Part shown: positions 61,773-64,000 of the stretch, piece after piece
How positions within the stretch are numbered: the first letter of the stretch is position 1
How the letters are laid out: each line of letters opens with the position of its first letter
NCBI GenBank assembly: GCA_028622995.1
Contig: JAJQJQ010000008.1
Span: 5,642,001 to 5,706,000 of the forward strand
DNA: 64,000 nucleotides
Source: Panagrolaimus kolymaensis
Taxonomy: Eukaryota; Nematoda; Chromadorea; Rhabditida; Panagrolaimidae
Reading direction: 5' to 3'
Notes under the pieces: generated by a model
Told to the model about the DNA's origin: nothing
What the model saw: only the letters and a program-made list of their open reading frames with translations
Databases searched by the model: none
Translations under genes and position numbers: made by a program

Positions 61773-64000
61773 TTACCACGATTTACAACAATTATATTCT
61801 TCCGATGCCGGTCCTGTTACATAACAATATGATCGAGGTGGACATTTAGGTTTCATTCCATTACAAAGCATTAATTTTCCATCATCATCCATTAATGGAT
61901 CATTTCCAGCTGGGCAAACTCCTTTACCATCAGCTCGACCTGAAGCAATTTGACGAGGAACTGCAGGCTTTTTGGGTTTTGGTCGACGAATAGGTGGTCC
62001 AACAATTTTAGGTTTGGAATTTTGTGAAGAATATGCACGCACAAATGCGATATCTGAAGTTACTTTGTTAAAGTTATGTAGAAGCAAAAAAGGATAGAAA
62101 AAAAAGTGACACATCAAAATGGAAATTTAAAAAAAGCACTTCAAAAAAAATTCAATCAAAAAAGAAGCAAAAAAAATTCTTTTTTTAGTTTTGTTTTTTT
62201 GGCTGTGCAAATTTTTGGTAAAAATATTTTCTATGATTTCTTTTTAGGTAAATGTATGCTTACCTTCCATTGGTGTACATTCTCCATTTTCATCTGTGTA
62301 TCCTGTTCTGCATTTGCATTTATTTACAACGCATATGGCATAATTGCCACATTGGGTGTCATCAGTGCAATCTGAGCCGGTTTCTAAAAAATCGAGTTAA
62401 GTTTGTTCACTAAAAATCAAAAACAAGGATTACGTCTTCTTGAAAATTCATTTCCTGAAATTGTAGCAATGCTAGTTGGTGCAGTTGGAGCTTTTCCACA
62501 TTTGCCTGAATTATCCATAAATCCTACGGGGCATTTACAAATTCCATTAAAGCAATATGAACCTCCACCGCATTGTTTTCCATTTCCACAATATTCATTT
62601 GGTCCAACAATAATAGATAATTTTGTTGTTAGTGTTGATGGTGAAGTAGTGGTTGGAACATTTTGAGTTGGAAGTCTAACACATTTACCACTAATGGCTA
62701 TGTATCCAGCTTGACAACGGCACATTCCTTGATAACAAATAGATTGCTCAGTGCATTGAGTTTCACTGCTGCATTCTTCTCCTGGACCAGCAAGTTGGGG
62801 TTTTTGCATGGGTTTTTCATCCGATGCAATGCAGGTATTGAGGCGAAGCATAGGTTTATCTGATGGACAAACACATGTCTAAAATGGAATTTTCAAAAAA
62901 GTTATAGGAAAAAAAATATTGATAGGTTTTTGTAAGTATCAAAAGCAAAGTGTTTAGGAAAATTGAAGAAATGAAAAAAAAGTAGCAAAAAATCTGTTTA
63001 GCATTTGAGTTTAGTTTTTAGCTATTATTTTTATTATTTTTTTAGTATTCAAAAACAATTAGCTGATCGTCGATTAATAAAAGTTAATAACAAGCTGTTA
63101 TGAAATTACTTTAAAAACACACGTTTTTAGAAGCAAATAACTACAATTTTAGAATAAAAATAATTTTCTTTTTTTCTTGCATTTTCAATTTTTTAACTTG
63201 ACATGAGTCATCGAGTATTATTTTATTTTCCATTCTTATTACCGTAAAAGATGGCAACGATATTTTTTTTATGAAAAAATAATTTTTAATGTTAAAGGAT
63301 AGCAACAGTATGTAAGCGGACAGACCTTAATGTTAGAAAATATCACACTTATATCACCAAATGCATTGTCTACCTGTTTTCCTTGGCATATGGCTCCTCC
63401 AGTACATATTTCACCATTAGAACATGATTCATGTGGATGAGCATAACGCGGTCCTAAAATAATAAATATCATATTTTGAATATTTCATCTAAAAACATAA
63501 ATAACGAAAGACCCAAATTTTAAAAATAAATAAAATTAATTTTTTGTTATTGAAATTAGTTATAAAATGTTTGTTAGTGAACTTAAAAATATCCAAAGCC
63601 AAAGCAAAGCAAGCAAGCAAATGAGAAAGCATTTAATTTAGGAAGATAATTTAAGAAGATATATTTATATACCACGATATGATGGTTTTCCCTTTCGTTT
63701 ATTGATAATTTTTCGTGGCGTTATTGGTGGTATACATTGATCATTATGTAATATATATGCTGGAGGGCATTGGCATGTTAAATCAACACATAATGTTCCA
63801 CCGCGGCAATATAAGCCTTCTTTAGCACATTCATCCATCATTTCACCACCTTCATTGCCTCCTCCACTTTCAATTCCAATCATTGGAGTTAAATCTGATC
63901 CATTGTTTTCGATTTCTTCAATACCTTCAGTGACAATAAAATTTGATGGTTGTCTAGTTGGTGGTGATAGTGGCATTGGTGTTGGCCGTGGAGAAGGAGG
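61773..64000 (-). CDS. EB-module protein with lustrin-type C-terminus (partial, runs off right edge)
   Basis: Exons 63673 to beyond 64000, 63374-63453, 62434-62878, 62264-62383 and 61773-62053 join in phase and stop at TAA 61773-61775. The visible N-terminal part is Pro-rich then acidic ([12 protein letters not shown]...). It is followed by EB-type Cys modules, each ending with a C.CP.G/C.C..GY sequence: [70 protein letters not shown] and [16 protein letters not shown]. The last exon has a basic Pro/Lys linker and a lustrin-like Cys module ([20 protein letters not shown], then [12 protein letters not shown], then CCKSW). It is an extracellular matrix or cuticle protein, either independent or an alternative product of the adjacent deacetylase locus. 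All EB exon borders are phase 1 except the one after 63374. Confidence 0.8.
62879..63373. other. 495-bp intron of the EB-module gene
   Basis: AT-rich intron with no visible exon. It separates two halves of one EB module (ending AICQGKQ and resuming TCVCPSDKP), which joins in phase 0. Confidence 0.55.

Noticed and set aside
1..64000. CRISPR arrays, bacterial operons, insertion sequences, or horizontally acquired gene clusters
   Set aside because: Intron-rich eukaryotic DNA throughout; no regularly spaced short repeats, no Shine-Dalgarno-linked gene strings, and no GC- or codon-distinct block.

Overview
The window is AT-rich eukaryotic nuclear DNA, almost certainly from a nematode. The evidence is short GT-AG introns of about 45-60 bp mixed with some very long ones, (T)nAG acceptors, a splice acceptor five bases before the GAR1 start codon (as left by spliced-leader trans-splicing), tandem protein tyrosine phosphatase (PTP) genes, and an EB-module/lustrin/chitin-deacetylase locus of the kind nematodes carry. 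Species cannot be fixed from the sequence; a clade IV nematode is a guess from composition.

Layout. (1) 1.8-28.4 kb, + strand: one large gene of 13 exons, all in matching phase, encoding about 1,470 residues of low-complexity Pro/Gln/Ser-rich protein, with introns of 12.2, 7.0, 1.9 and 0.3 kb. The protein is not recognised; two RVxF-type motifs hint at protein phosphatase 1 docking. (2) 28.9-51.6 kb: a gene graveyard. It holds a broken PTP gene (+), unidentified decayed coding sequence, a broken and partly re-duplicated copy of proteasome subunit RPN2 (-), a broken midasin-like fragment (-), and a PTP pair (-) in which a deletion has fused the end of an intact catalytic domain to the C-terminal half of a second copy lacking the catalytic arginine. 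An intact, very unusual secreted CCCQQQ/CGC-repeat gene sits in the middle. A 150-bp tandem repeat, a dispersed repeat and more coding debris fill the rest. (3) 51.7-53.9 kb, -: exons of an unidentified acidic protein. (4) 55.1-56.1 kb, -: a complete GAR1 gene for the H/ACA snoRNP. (5) 56.5-57.0 kb, -: a 98-residue secreted Ala/Pro-rich protein. (6) 57.8-64 kb, -: EB cysteine modules leading, through phase-compatible splice sites, either to a lustrin-type C-terminus with a stop or to a chitin-deacetylase (CE4) module. This locus runs off the right edge.

The intact genes are unrelated housekeeping, cuticle/matrix and signalling functions; no operon-like cooperation is evident. Several exon joins were checked by hand for phase, but no alignment or transcript data were available.
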